Positions 52,259 to 60,479 of a stretch of DNA of 64,000 bases are shown one piece after another. The notes under the pieces were generated by a model, which worked only from the letters and a program-made list of their open reading frames with translations, was not told the DNA's origin and did not search any database. The DNA comes from DP-19 sp036496285 (GTDB lineage Bacteria > Desulfobacterota > Binatia > UTPRO1): contig DASXLI010000114.1 of assembly GCA_036496285.1 (NCBI GenBank), forward strand, positions 1 to 64,000. Direction: 5' to 3'. A program made the translations under genes and the position numbers. How positions within the stretch are numbered: position 1 is the first letter of the stretch; the number at the start of each line of letters is the position of its first letter.

Positions 52259-52270
52259 AATTTGTCACCG
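52259..52270 (+). promoter_or_regulatory. putative upstream activator site of pilin gene 2
   Basis: AATTTGTCACCG lies 192 bases before the -24 box of pilA2, matching the box and the spacing of pilA1. Further TGTC/GACA elements follow up to 52346. Confidence 0.5.
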
Positions 52271-52292
52271 CAGCAAAAACCGCCGCATTTTG

Positions 52293-52346
52293 CTTGTCCG
52301 GAGATCCGACACCGCTACGAACCGACATGCGATCTCCGACGACAAG
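52293..52346. promoter_or_regulatory. long inverted repeat upstream of pilin gene 2
   Basis: The arms CTTGTC-CGGAGATC (52293-52306) and GATCTCCG-AC-GACAAG (52331-52346) are inverted repeats around a 24-base centre that itself contains two more GACA cores. They are centred about 130 bases upstream of the -24/-12 promoter, a typical enhancer position for sigma-54 activators. Confidence 0.5.
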
Positions 52347-52450
52347 CGACGCGACCGTTCGCACCACCGTGACAGCGGTGGCCGAAAAACCTTCGTGAAT
52401 ATTGCGCGTGTCGACTCGCACGTGCAGCGATCGTCGCGTCGCGCCGACCG

Positions 52451-52466
52451 TGGCACCCCCCTTGCT
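52451..52466 (+). promoter_or_regulatory. sigma-54 -24/-12 promoter of pilin gene 2
   Basis: TGGCAC (52451-52456), CCCCC, TTGCT (52462-52466) is a perfect match to the sigma-54 consensus. The start would be near 52477, giving a leader of about 60 bases before the ATG at 52537, with AGAGGAGG inside it. Confidence 0.88.
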
Positions 52467-52536
52467 CCGCTACCTCTCCAAACCAAACTCGCGGTCGCCG
52501 CCCCTGGCGCCCGAGCCAAGAGGAGGCAACCCAACC

Positions 52537-52926
52537 ATGACCCGCATCAACAAGCAGTCCGGCTTCACCCTGATCGAGCTTCTGGTCGTCGTCGCGATCA
52601 TCGGCATCCTGGCCGCGATCGCCATCCCGCAGTTCGCGGCCTACCGCGCCAAGGGCTACGATGCCCGGTCGGCGAGCGACTGCCGCAACGCCGCCACCTC
52701 CGAGGAAGCGTACTTCGTCGGCAACGCGGCCTACACCGCGACGGTCTCGAACCTGACCACGAACGGGTTCGTACAGTCCGCCGACGTCACGGTCGCCCTC
52801 ACCGCGGCGGCGGGTCCGCCGGCGTCGTTCACCGTCACCTGCAACAGCACCAAGGGTACGGCGGGATACAGCTGCGTGTGGTCCAGCGCCCCCGCAGCCG
52901 GCGCCGCGAACCTGGTCTGTCACTGA
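52537..52926 (+). CDS. pilA: type IV major pilin, copy 2
   Basis: This 129-residue pilin starts at ATG 52537 behind AGAGGAGG. The leader MTRINKQSG precedes FTLIELLVVVAIIGILAAIA. It differs from copy 1 in the leader, one Phe to Tyr (GYDARS) and Val for Asp near the end (VCH). The four cysteines are the same. Having its own sigma-54 promoter and terminator, it can be made independently of copy 1. Both are substrates of PilD at 54609. Confidence 0.94.
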   Translation: MTRINKQSGFTLIELLVVVAIIGILAAIAIPQFAAYRAKGYDARSASDCRNAATSEEAYFVGNAAYTATVSNLTTNGFVQSADVTVALTAAAGPPASFTVTCNSTKGTAGYSCVWSSAPAAGAANLVCH

Positions 52927-52950
52927 TCCTCGGATAGCCTCGTGTGCGTA

Positions 52951-52990
52951 CGCGGGCCGGGCCTTCGGGCTCGGCCCGCGTCGCATTTTT
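52951..52990 (+). terminator. intrinsic terminator of pilin gene 2
   Basis: CGCGGGCCGGGCC and GGCTCGGCCCGCG form a hairpin with a TTCG-type loop, followed by TCGCATTTTT. It matches the terminator of pilin gene 1 in design. Confidence 0.8.
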
Positions 52991-53010
52991 CGCTCTCTCA
53001 GGAGGAAGAC

Positions 53011-54624
53011 GTGCAGCTGGCGCGACGATCGCTGCTCCATCTGCTCTGGATCGCGACGGCGGTACGCGTCCTCGCTCCCTCCGCCGCCGATCCCGATCTC
53101 TGGGGCCACCTGGTCTTCGGCGGCATCCTGCTCGGCGGCGTCCTGCCGACGACCAACGCCTTCAGCTACACCGCCGGCGCGCACCCGTGGGTCAACCACG
53201 AGATCCTCGCCGAAGCGTCGATGGCGCTGGCATATCGGTTCTGGGGCGGCATCGGCCTGATCGCGTTGAAGGCCGCGCTCGGCGGCGCGACGCTCGCGAT
53301 CCTCTACCGCACGGCGGAGCGGCGGAGCCGGACCGTCTGGGCCGCCGCCGTCGCGACTGCGCTCGCTGCGATCACGATGCTCTGCGGCCTGATGATCCGG
53401 CCGCAGCTCTTCACCCTGCTCTTCCTCGCGCTCACCCTGTACGTGCTCGCCCGCTCGCACCATCGCGCCGAGGGCGCTGCCTGGCTCCTGCCGCTCGTGA
53501 ACGTCGTCTGGATCAACACGCACGGCGGCGTGCTCGCCGGCGTGGGGCTCGCGACGCTCGCGCTCGCGGCCGGGGCGCTTCGCCCGCCGCACGTGCCGAC
53601 GGGCTCGTCGCCGTCCGCGCGGCGCGGCGCGCGCGTGCGCCAGCTCGGGCGCACGGCCCTCTTGGTCGCGCTCATGGCGGGCGCGTTGCTCGTCAACCCG
53701 TACGGCATCCGCTTGCCGCTCTTCCTCGCGACCGAGGTGACGCCCCGCGTGCCGATCACGGAGTGGGCGCACGTGCCGCTCGCCGACCTGTCGTTTCCGC
53801 TCTTCAAGATCCTCCTGGTGGCGCTCGCGCCGTGGCTCGTCCTGCAGCGACGCGTGCGGTTGCCGGAGATCGTCGTCCTGGTCGCGACGGCGGCGGTGGC
53901 GCTCCTCCACCAGCGGCACGTCCCGCTGTTCGCGATCGCCGCCGCGCCGCTCGTCGCCGCCATGCTGGCGGATACCGAGCGGCGCCTGCGCCGCCGCGCC
54001 GACCTCCATCGCGTCCGCCGCCTCGCAGCGGCGAGCCTCGCCGTGGTCGCGGTGCTGCAGGTGGCGCTCGCGGCTGGCAGCGCCTGGCGCGACGGCTCCC
54101 GCATCGACGTCGATCCGAGCGTCTACCCGGTGCAGGCGCTGCGCTTCCTCGCGCAGAACCGTATCGGCGGCCGCGTCGCGCTGCCGTTCGACTGGGGCGA
54201 GGTCGCGCTCTGGTCGCTGCCGGCGGGCAGCACGGTCGCGATCGACGGACGCTTCACCACCGCGTATCCGCAGGATGTCCTCGAGGAGGCCTGGCGCTTC
54301 ATGCAGGGCGGGCCGAGCTGGGACGACCTCCTCACCCATCACGCGACCGATGTCGTGATCAGCGCTCGCCAGCAGCCGCCGTCCTGGCTGCTCCTGCGCG
54401 ACACCGGCTGGGAGTACGTCTACTCCGATCCGGTGGCGGTGGTCTTCGTGCGGCGCGGCTCGGCGGCGGCGGCGAAGCTCGAGCGTCTGCGCGGCGGCGA
54501 GATGCACGTCGACCAGTCGCCGCTCGCGCGCGACTTCCCGGCGCTCGCGCGCGGCGCCGACACCCTGCTACCGCGCCAGGGCACCTCTTCTGCTACAGTA
54601 GCGAGCGCATGGACGGACTCGTGA
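53011..54624 (+). CDS. polytopic membrane protein, possibly GT-C-like, in the pilus locus
   Basis: The 537-residue protein starts at GTG 53011 behind AGGAGGAAG and has about ten membrane helices and a C-terminal soluble part. The first loop DPDLWGHLVFGGILLGGVLP, then FSYTAGAHPWVNHEILAEAS, has the acidic and aromatic pattern of membrane proteins thought to be distantly related to GT-C glycosyltransferases. VWINTHGGVLAG and MIRPQLFTLLFLAL are also typical. It overlaps pilD by 16 bases, so it is coupled to pilus assembly; a pilin-modifying role is only a guess. Confidence 0.6.
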   Translation: MQLARRSLLHLLWIATAVRVLAPSAADPDLWGHLVFGGILLGGVLPTTNAFSYTAGAHPWVNHEILAEASMALAYRFWGGIGLIALKAALGGATLAILYRTAERRSRTVWAAAVATALAAITMLCGLMIRPQLFTLLFLALTLYVLARSHHRAEGAAWLLPLVNVVWINTHGGVLAGVGLATLALAAGALRPPHVPTGSSPSARRGARVRQLGRTALLVALMAGALLVNPYGIRLPLFLATEVTPRVPITEWAHVPLADLSFPLFKILLVALAPWLVLQRRVRLPEIVVLVATAAVALLHQRHVPLFAIAAAPLVAAMLADTERRLRRRADLHRVRRLAAASLAVVAVLQVALAAGSAWRDGSRIDVDPSVYPVQALRFLAQNRIGGRVALPFDWGEVALWSLPAGSTVAIDGRFTTAYPQDVLEEAWRFMQGGPSWDDLLTHHATDVVISARQQPPSWLLLRDTGWEYVYSDPVAVVFVRRGSAAAAKLERLRGGEMHVDQSPLARDFPALARGADTLLPRQGTSSATVASAWTDS

Positions 54625-55373
54625 TCGCGGCGGTCTTCGCGTTCGGCGCGATCGTCGGGAGCTTCCTGAACGTCTGCATCGTGCGCCTCCCCGAGGAGCG
54701 CTCGATCGTGCGTCCGCCGTCGCATTGCCCGGGCTGCCACCGCGACATCGCCTGGTACGACAACGTGCCGGTGCTGAGCTACCTCGTGCTGCGCGGCCAC
54801 TGCCGGAGCTGCGGCATCCGCATCTCGCCTCTCTACCCGGTCGTCGAGCTGCTGACGGGCGCGCTCGCCGTCGCGCTCTGGATGCGTCTCGGGCTGAGCC
54901 TCGCATTCGCCGGCTACTTCGTGTTCGCCGCCGCGCTCGTGACGATCACCTTCATCGACCTCGACCACCGCATCATCCCCGACGTGATCAGCCTGCCCGG
55001 CATCGCGGTCGGCCTCGCCGTGTCGCTGGTCTCGCCGCTCGTCAGCCCGCTCGACGCGGTGCTCGGCGCGCTCGCCGGGGGCGGCATCCTGCTCGCGGTC
55101 GCGTTCGGCTACCAGGCGATCCGGGGTCAGGAAGGCATGGGCGGCGGCGACATCAAGCTGTTGGCGATGATCGGCGCGTTCCTCGGCTGGCGCAGCGTCT
55201 TTCTCACGTTGATGGTCGCCTCGATGATCGGCTCGCTGATCGGCATCGCGCTCATGCTCTACCAGCGCGCCGATACGAAGCTCGCGATCCCGTTCGGCCC
55301 GTTCCTCGCCGGCGGCGCGCTCGTCTCGCTCTTCTTCGGCGACCGCATCCTCGCCTTCTACTTCGGCGCCTGA
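54609..55373 (+). CDS. pilD: prepilin peptidase / N-methyltransferase PilD
   Basis: PilD cleaves the prepilin leaders and methylates the new N-terminus. The 254-residue membrane protein has the zinc pairs CPGCH and CRSCG in the cytosolic loop, the catalytic Asp in TFIDLDHRIIPD and the second in GMGGGDIKLLAMIG, with about seven to eight helices. ATG 54609 overlaps the upstream membrane gene. Its substrates here are the two pilins and the minor pilins at 57481-59945. Its end overlaps the next convergent gene by 16 bases. Confidence 0.96.
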   Translation: MDGLVIAAVFAFGAIVGSFLNVCIVRLPEERSIVRPPSHCPGCHRDIAWYDNVPVLSYLVLRGHCRSCGIRISPLYPVVELLTGALAVALWMRLGLSLAFAGYFVFAAALVTITFIDLDHRIIPDVISLPGIAVGLAVSLVSPLVSPLDAVLGALAGGGILLAVAFGYQAIRGQEGMGGGDIKLLAMIGAFLGWRSVFLTLMVASMIGSLIGIALMLYQRADTKLAIPFGPFLAGGALVSLFFGDRILAFYFGA

Positions 55374-57433
55374 GGCACGGGCTCCGGCGCAAGGTCGAAG
55401 GTCAGCCGGGCGAAGGCGGCGTCGCCCTCCGTCGGGCCGAGATAGCGGTAGATCGCCCGGTCGGGGTAGGCGCGCGCCAGCGCGGCGTCATCCGCGCCGA
55501 GCTCGCGCGCCCACACGACGTCGCCGTCGAGCGCCGGTGCGTTCAGGTAGGCGTACGGCGCGTAGGGCACGGTGCCGAGCTGATCGCGCCGCACCTCGTC
55601 GGCGCATGCGTCCCCCACCCGCCCGTCGCTCGGCAGGCGCAGCATCGGATCGGCGGTGAGGCCGAGCGGCCGCCCAGGATCGGCGCCGGCGAGCGCCGCG
55701 TCGAGGCGGGCGCGTAGCGCGTCGCCGCGCGTGTGCGAGGCCTCGGCCGAGCGCAGCAGCGCGTCGAGGGTGCACGCGTCGAACGCGTCGTAGTAGCGCG
55801 TCGACTCGCGCATGGGGATGCCGGCGCTCCAGAGCCGCACGATGAGACGGGTGCCGAGCCCGTCCGGCAGCAGCACGACGGCGTGATGGACGCCGGCGCG
55901 GCGCGCGTCGTCGTCGGGATGCAGTGCGGTCGCACCGCCCGCCGTGCGGAACGAGGCGAGGCGGCGCGGCGCGAGGGTCGCGCCGGCGAGTGTCGCGGTG
56001 ACGACGAGGAGCACGAGCGCCAGGTCGCCGGCACCGAGCCCGCGCCAACCGAGCGGGCGCCGCGCGTCGGTGATGCGCACGATTGCCGCCGCCAGCAGCA
56101 CGAGGACCGCCGGCACGGCCGAGAACACCAGGCGGGGCCCGAACAGCACGTCGCGATGGAAATAGAAGAAGAGCGAGGCGACGACGCCGAGGAGATATGC
56201 CGCCGCGACCCGCAGCGCCGGGTCGAGGCCGCTCCGCAGCCAGAGGCCGGCGGCGACGAGCACGGTGACCGGCAGCGGCCAATCGAGGAGGTAGACGTTC
56301 AGAAGGTGGGCGTCGACGGCGGTGTTGCCGATGGCGCGCGCCAGCGTCAGGCGCTGGCCCCACGGCACCCGGTCGAAGCCGAGCAGGCTGCCCCACACGT
56401 CGGTGTAGGTGAAGCGCAGCGCGTGGCCGGTCGTCGTCGCGTTGTAGACGAGCGTCGGCAGGACGGTGAGCGCGCCCGCGACCGCCGCCGCGACGAGCGC
56501 GCGCACGAGGCCCGCGATCGCGCCGGACGCGGGCGCGCCGCCGGCGCGCGTAGCCGCGCGTCCCGTGGCTGCCAGGCGCACGGCCAGCGTCGTCCCGGCG
56601 ACACACGCCAGCACCATCGCGTCGAGCGGGCGGAGGCCGAGGTCGAGACCGGTCGCCGCGCCGACGAGCGCGCCCGCCGTTGCCGGCGCGAGCGCGGCGT
56701 CGGCTGCCGCCCAGAGCCCCAGCGCCGCGCACAGCGCCGCGGGCAGATGGTTCATGGCACTCCCGTCCATCGCGATGACGAACGGCGAAAGGAGCGCCAG
56801 CGCGGCCGCGAGCCGCGCGACGCGCTCGTCGCCGGACGGGCGGGCCAGCAGGTAGAGACCGGCGGGCAGCGCCGCGGCGAGGAGCGGGGTCACGAGCCAC
56901 ATCGCATGCGCGGCGAGCCCGGCCCCGAGCAGAAGCGAGTGCACCGGCGGGTATTGCGAGAACCAACCGCGCTCGCTGATCGGGGTGAAGAGGGTCGCGA
57001 AGTGCGCGGCCGACGGCGGCGGCGGCGCGACGAGCCTGCCGTCGAGGAAGATGCGCGCCTGGAACGCCTGTACCCAGGCGTCGATGAGGGGCGGCGTCCG
57101 GTCGAAGAGGATCCACGACGTGGCGGCCGCCTCGGCGGCCGCGAGCACCCCGAGTGTGGCGAGGTAGCGTCCCGTGGGGACCGTGAGGCCGCGGCCAAGC
57201 AGCGCGCGCAGGCGCGACGCCGCGGCACCGCCCGACACGATCAGGAGGAGCATCGACCCGAGCAGCGCGACGATCAGCGTCCACCACCAGAGTCCGAGCG
57301 GCTCGCGGTACGTGGCGAGCGGGGCGACGCCGGTCCAGACGCCGACCGGCAGCACGGAGAGCATCGCCCACAGCGCGAGCGCCGCGAGCAGCAGACGGTC
57401 GAGGACGCGCCGCCGGGCGCCCGCGTCACGCAT
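55358..57433 (-). CDS. large polytopic membrane protein, GT-C-like glycosyltransferase candidate
   Basis: The 691-residue protein has a dozen or more hydrophobic helices and a C-terminal soluble region of about 170 residues. The loop after helix 3 (DAWVQAFQARIFLDGRLVAP, PISERGWFSQYPPVHSLLLG) and FGPRLVFSAVPAVLVLLAAA are the pattern of ArnT/PMT-like membrane proteins. Its specific reaction is unknown. It is the only minus-strand gene inside the pilus locus, diverging from fimT by 47 bases, so a pilus-glycosylation role is possible but not shown. Confidence 0.6.
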   Translation of the reverse strand: MRDAGARRRVLDRLLLAALALWAMLSVLPVGVWTGVAPLATYREPLGLWWWTLIVALLGSMLLLIVSGGAAASRLRALLGRGLTVPTGRYLATLGVLAAAEAAATSWILFDRTPPLIDAWVQAFQARIFLDGRLVAPPPPSAAHFATLFTPISERGWFSQYPPVHSLLLGAGLAAHAMWLVTPLLAAALPAGLYLLARPSGDERVARLAAALALLSPFVIAMDGSAMNHLPAALCAALGLWAAADAALAPATAGALVGAATGLDLGLRPLDAMVLACVAGTTLAVRLAATGRAATRAGGAPASGAIAGLVRALVAAAVAGALTVLPTLVYNATTTGHALRFTYTDVWGSLLGFDRVPWGQRLTLARAIGNTAVDAHLLNVYLLDWPLPVTVLVAAGLWLRSGLDPALRVAAAYLLGVVASLFFYFHRDVLFGPRLVFSAVPAVLVLLAAAIVRITDARRPLGWRGLGAGDLALVLLVVTATLAGATLAPRRLASFRTAGGATALHPDDDARRAGVHHAVVLLPDGLGTRLIVRLWSAGIPMRESTRYYDAFDACTLDALLRSAEASHTRGDALRARLDAALAGADPGRPLGLTADPMLRLPSDGRVGDACADEVRRDQLGTVPYAPYAYLNAPALDGDVVWARELGADDAALARAYPDRAIYRYLGPTEGDAAFARLTFDLAPEPVPQAPK

Positions 57434-57480
57434 ACGAGTAGCGCTGCGCCGGCGCGCGCCGGCGGCTACGACGGGTCGCG

Positions 57481-57957
57481 ATGCGGGGTCGCGTCCACCG
57501 GGCGGTCGTACGCGGGCGAGCAGGATTCTCGCTGCTGGAGCTCCTCATCACCCTCGGCCTCGTCTCCATCGTCCTCGCGACGGCCGCCCTCGGCTGGCCG
57601 CACGTCGATGCTGCCCTGCAGCTCGACGCGGGGCTACATCAAATCGCCGCCGATCTCCATGCGGCCCAGACGCTGGCGATCGCGTCGGCCGCGCGCGTCC
57701 GCCTGGTCTTCCCCGTCGGCGGCGACGCCTACCGGCGTGAGCGCATGGACGACGCGGGCGTCTACCAGGCCGATCTGAGCCGCCACCTCCCGCCCGGCAT
57801 CCAGATCGCCGACGCCAACTCGGGCGGCGACCTCGTCTTCAGCGCGCGCGGCCAGGGCGAGAACGGCACCGTCACGCTCGCCGACGGGACCGGCGCGCGG
57901 CGCGGCGTCCGTCTGAACCAGCGCGGCCGGGTCACGATCCTGCCGGTCGGCCCATGA
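57481..57957 (+). CDS. fimT: minor pseudopilin of the FimT/GspH type
   Basis: The 158-residue protein has the class III signal GRAGFSLLELLITLGLVSI (cleavage after Gly14, Glu at mature position 5) and a GspH/FimT-like globular domain (LHQIAADLHAAQTLAIASAA, VRLVFPVGGDAYRRERMDDA). Minor pilins prime pilus assembly and sit at the tip. It leads a four-gene minor-pilin run with overlapping ends (ATGA with the next gene). The exact name is by position and length. Confidence 0.8.
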   Translation: MRGRVHRAVVRGRAGFSLLELLITLGLVSIVLATAALGWPHVDAALQLDAGLHQIAADLHAAQTLAIASAARVRLVFPVGGDAYRRERMDDAGVYQADLSRHLPPGIQIADANSGGDLVFSARGQGENGTVTLADGTGARRGVRLNQRGRVTILPVGP

Positions 57958-58319
57958 GCCCGGCCGGCGCGCGCGAGCGCGGATCGACGCTGGTCGAGGC
58001 ACTGGTCGCGCTCGTGCTCGTGGCGTTCGCGGGCGCGGTGGTCGCGGCTGCCGCCGAGACGAACCTGCGCGCCACACGCGCCGCCGCGGTGCTGGAGCAG
58101 CTCACGGCGGGCGCCGCCGCCGACCTCGCCCGTGCCGAGGCCCGCGGCGCGCCCGAAGGCGTCGACGACCAGCTCATCACCGATCCGACGCTCGGGGCCG
58201 GCGTCGAGCACCGGGTCACGGTCACGCGCAGCGGCGACGTCGTCACGCTCGAGGCACGCGTCGTCGCCCCGGGCTCGGACCCGTTCGTCCTGGCGACACG
58301 CCAGTACGTCCCGCGATGA
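57954..58319 (+). CDS. minor pilin of the PilV/GspI type
   Basis: This 121-residue protein overlaps the fimT stop by four bases. It has the prepilin signal RGSTLVEALVALVLVAFAGA (Glu at mature position 5) and a short globular part, like PilV/GspI minor pilins. Its second-place position before a PilW-like protein supports this. The start is ATG 57954. Confidence 0.75.
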   Translation: MSPAGARERGSTLVEALVALVLVAFAGAVVAAAAETNLRATRAAAVLEQLTAGAAADLARAEARGAPEGVDDQLITDPTLGAGVEHRVTVTRSGDVVTLEARVVAPGSDPFVLATRQYVPR

Positions 58320-58891
58320 CGGCCACCGCATGGTGCCGCGGGCCGCGCGGCTTCACTCTCCTCGAGCTCCTCGTGGCGACCGCGATGGCCGCGCTCGCCG
58401 CCGCGGCGTTCACCGCGCTGCTCCAGGCGACCCTCGGCGCTCGCCACCAAGCCGCCGACGGCGCGGAAGCGGTCGCGGCCGTTGCCGCGGCGATCGATCA
58501 GGTCGTCCGCGACGTGCGCCTCGCGGGCTACGATCCGCTCGCACGCGGCGTGGCGGCGGTCCCGGCCGGGAGCGCAACGAGCCTCGTCGTCGCGGCGGAC
58601 CTCGACGGCGACGGCGTCGTCGACACGTCGTCGGAGGAGCAGATCGGTTACCGCGTGAGCGGGGATACCCTCGAGCGGACGGTCGGCCGCCAGACGCTGC
58701 CGCTCCTCGACGAGCTCACGCCGGGCGGCTTCCAGCTGCAGTACCGGGACGGGGCCGATCTGGCCCTCGATCCGACGGTACCCGGCGCGCTCGCCGCGAT
58801 CCGGACGGTACTGGTCGACGTGAGCCTGCGGGCGACGGCGGCGCACGCGGCCGTCCACCTGCACGGCGGCGGCCGCCTGCTGAACCGCTGA
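58316..58891 (+). CDS. minor pilin of the PilW/GspJ type
   Basis: The 191-residue protein overlaps its neighbour by four bases. It has the prepilin signal RGFTLLELLVATAMAALAAA followed by AIDQVVRDVRLAGYDPLARG, the typical PilW start of the mature domain, and an Asp-rich loop (DLDGDGVVDTSSEEQ) that could bind Ca2+. It is probably part of the pilus tip or priming complex. The next gene begins two bases after its stop. Confidence 0.8.
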   Translation: MTATAWCRGPRGFTLLELLVATAMAALAAAAFTALLQATLGARHQAADGAEAVAAVAAAIDQVVRDVRLAGYDPLARGVAAVPAGSATSLVVAADLDGDGVVDTSSEEQIGYRVSGDTLERTVGRQTLPLLDELTPGGFQLQYRDGADLALDPTVPGALAAIRTVLVDVSLRATAAHAAVHLHGGGRLLNR

Positions 58892-58892
58892 C

Positions 58893-59945
58893 GTGCGCCG
58901 GCTCGTGACCCCGGCGCGGAATCGTCGTGGCAGCGCGCTCGTGGTCGCGGTGCTCGCGCTCGCCCTTGCCGGCGCCGCTGCGGCACTCCTCGCGGAGCTC
59001 GCGCGGTCGGCGGTGGTGCGGGCCCGCGTCGATCGCGACGGCACGCGCGCCTGGTTCCTCGCCGAGGCCGGACTCGCCGACACGCTGGCCGCGCTGGCGC
59101 CGGGTACGAGCTTCACCGACGTGCTGCGCCACGGCGGCCCGTCCGGCGCGCCGGCGCCCGGCAGCTACCTCGCCGTGCTGCGCGACGACGCCGATGATCA
59201 TCCCGACGACCCGCTCACGGACGTGAACGCGACGATCGTCGCCGACGTCACGGCGGCCGGCCCCGCTCCGGTGCGCCGACGCCTGGAGGCGGTCCTCGGC
59301 CGTGAGCCTGCGCCATATCTGCCCGGCGCGGCCACGCTCGCCGGGAGTGTCAGCAATCTGACAGGCGGTTTTCGTCTAGACGGTCACGACGGCGCGATGA
59401 ACACTGGATGCACCATGCTGGGCGACTTTCCCCCTCGCGCGGGGGCGGCGCTGCCGCCGACCGCGACGGCGCCCGTGCCGGCCGACCCCGCCCAGATCGA
59501 TGGGGTGGGCGGGCCGCCGAGCGTCGTGCGCCGGAACGCGCCCGACCTGACGCCGCTCGCGACCAGCCCGGGCGCCGTGCACGTGCCGTCGTCGCCGTTC
59601 CCGGCCGCGCTCGGCACCGAGGCCGCGCCCCAGCTGACGGTCGTCGACGGCGACGCCGAGATCGCCGCCGCGAGCAGCGGCGCCGGCACGCTCTACGCCA
59701 CCGGCCACCTGCGCGTCAGCGGCCGTCTCGACTTCACCGGGGTCGTCGCCGCCGCGGGCGGCGTCGAGGTGACCGCGACGGGCGAGCTGTGGATCTGCGG
59801 CGCGCTCTGGGCCGCGGGAGCCCCGGCGCTCGACGCGCGGGGCACCGGATCGGTGCATGCCAGCGGCGACGCGATCGCGCTCGCCGCCCGCGTCGCGCCG
59901 CTTCCGGCGCGTGCCCGCGCGCTCGCCGTGCGCGAGCTTTTCTAG
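58893..59945 (+). CDS. minor pilin-like protein of the PilX type
   Basis: The 350-residue protein starts at GTG 58893. It has an N-terminal hydrophobic helix preceded by RRGSALVVAVLALALAGAAA, the PilX-type variant without the usual Glu5, and FLAEAGLADTLA, a pattern seen in PilX N-terminal domains. The long C-terminal part is Pro/Ala-rich with repeated beta strands (GRLDFTGVVAAAGGVEVTAT). It is last in the minor-pilin run. PilY1, the usual tip adhesin, is not in this window. Confidence 0.7.
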   Translation: MRRLVTPARNRRGSALVVAVLALALAGAAAALLAELARSAVVRARVDRDGTRAWFLAEAGLADTLAALAPGTSFTDVLRHGGPSGAPAPGSYLAVLRDDADDHPDDPLTDVNATIVADVTAAGPAPVRRRLEAVLGREPAPYLPGAATLAGSVSNLTGGFRLDGHDGAMNTGCTMLGDFPPRAGAALPPTATAPVPADPAQIDGVGGPPSVVRRNAPDLTPLATSPGAVHVPSSPFPAALGTEAAPQLTVVDGDAEIAAASSGAGTLYATGHLRVSGRLDFTGVVAAAGGVEVTATGELWICGALWAAGAPALDARGTGSVHASGDAIALAARVAPLPARARALAVRELF

Positions 59946-59964
59946 TGGAGAGCAAGGAGGTCCC

Positions 59965-60375
59965 ATGAGCGAACGCATTCTGGTGGTCGACGACAACGAG
60001 GACGTCGCCCAGATCACCGCGAGCTTCCTCACCGCCAAGGGCTATCTCGTCGAGGTGGCGCACGACGGCCGCCGTGCCCTCGAGCTGATCCAGAACGCGC
60101 CGCCCGACTGCGTGCTGCTCGACATCATGATGCCGCACATGAGCGGCATCGAGGTGCTGACCCACCTGAAGAACGATCCGGCGACGTCGACGATTCCGGT
60201 CATCCTCATCACCGCGAAGAGCCGGGACGAGGACGTGCTCACCGGCTACAAGGAAGGCGCCGACTACTACATCACCAAGCCGTTCTCGTCGCAGCAGCTG
60301 ATCTACGGCGTGCGCCTCGTCCTGGGCGAGCGATCCGGCACGACCGAGACGAGCCCGCAGCCGCCGCGCGGCTGA
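59965..60375 (+). CDS. single-domain response regulator (CheY/PilH-like)
   Basis: The 136-residue protein is a stand-alone receiver domain: ILVVDDNEDVAQI with the acidic pocket, phospho-acceptor Asp53 in LLDIMMPHMSG, VILITAKSRDEDV and a conserved Lys in YITKPFSSQQL. It ends in a Thr/Pro-rich tail. ATG 59965 has AAGGAGG before it. It follows the minor pilins and may adjust pilus motors, like PilG/PilH; the cognate kinase is not adjacent. Confidence 0.88.
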   Translation: MSERILVVDDNEDVAQITASFLTAKGYLVEVAHDGRRALELIQNAPPDCVLLDIMMPHMSGIEVLTHLKNDPATSTIPVILITAKSRDEDVLTGYKEGADYYITKPFSSQQLIYGVRLVLGERSGTTETSPQPPRG

Positions 60376-60479
60376 TCGCGCCCGCGCCCTGGGCTCGGCG
60401 CCGCGGCGCCGTGGCGCGCTCCCGCCTGGACCGTTTCGTCGACGCCCGATAGAGTCGCCGCTTTCGCGGGGGCTCGGTC

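Larger units (their letters stand above)
51904..52536. other. regulatory region between the two pilin genes
   Basis: About 630 bases hold the pilA1 terminator (51929-51968), a 20-base tandem repeat (52125-52164), an AATTTGTCA box (52259-52270), an inverted repeat (52293-52346) and the pilA2 -24/-12 promoter (52451-52466). Several short frames cross it, but none has a ribosome site or a protein-like composition, so I call no gene here. Confidence 0.6.
51514..52990 (+). repeat. tandem duplication of the pilin transcription unit
   Basis: Two units of about 1 kb each contain an AATTTGTCA box, a perfect -24/-12 promoter at the same spacing, a 390-base pilin gene and a GC-rich hairpin terminator. 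The genes are nearly identical over long stretches, including a run of about 70 bases from the central TACTTCGTC onward. The spacer sequences between them have diverged. This suggests duplication with later gene conversion. Confidence 0.85.

Noticed and set aside
51959..52421. Several short frames between the pilin genes
   Set aside because: They lack ribosome sites and protein-like composition and cross the terminator, repeats and promoter elements described here.
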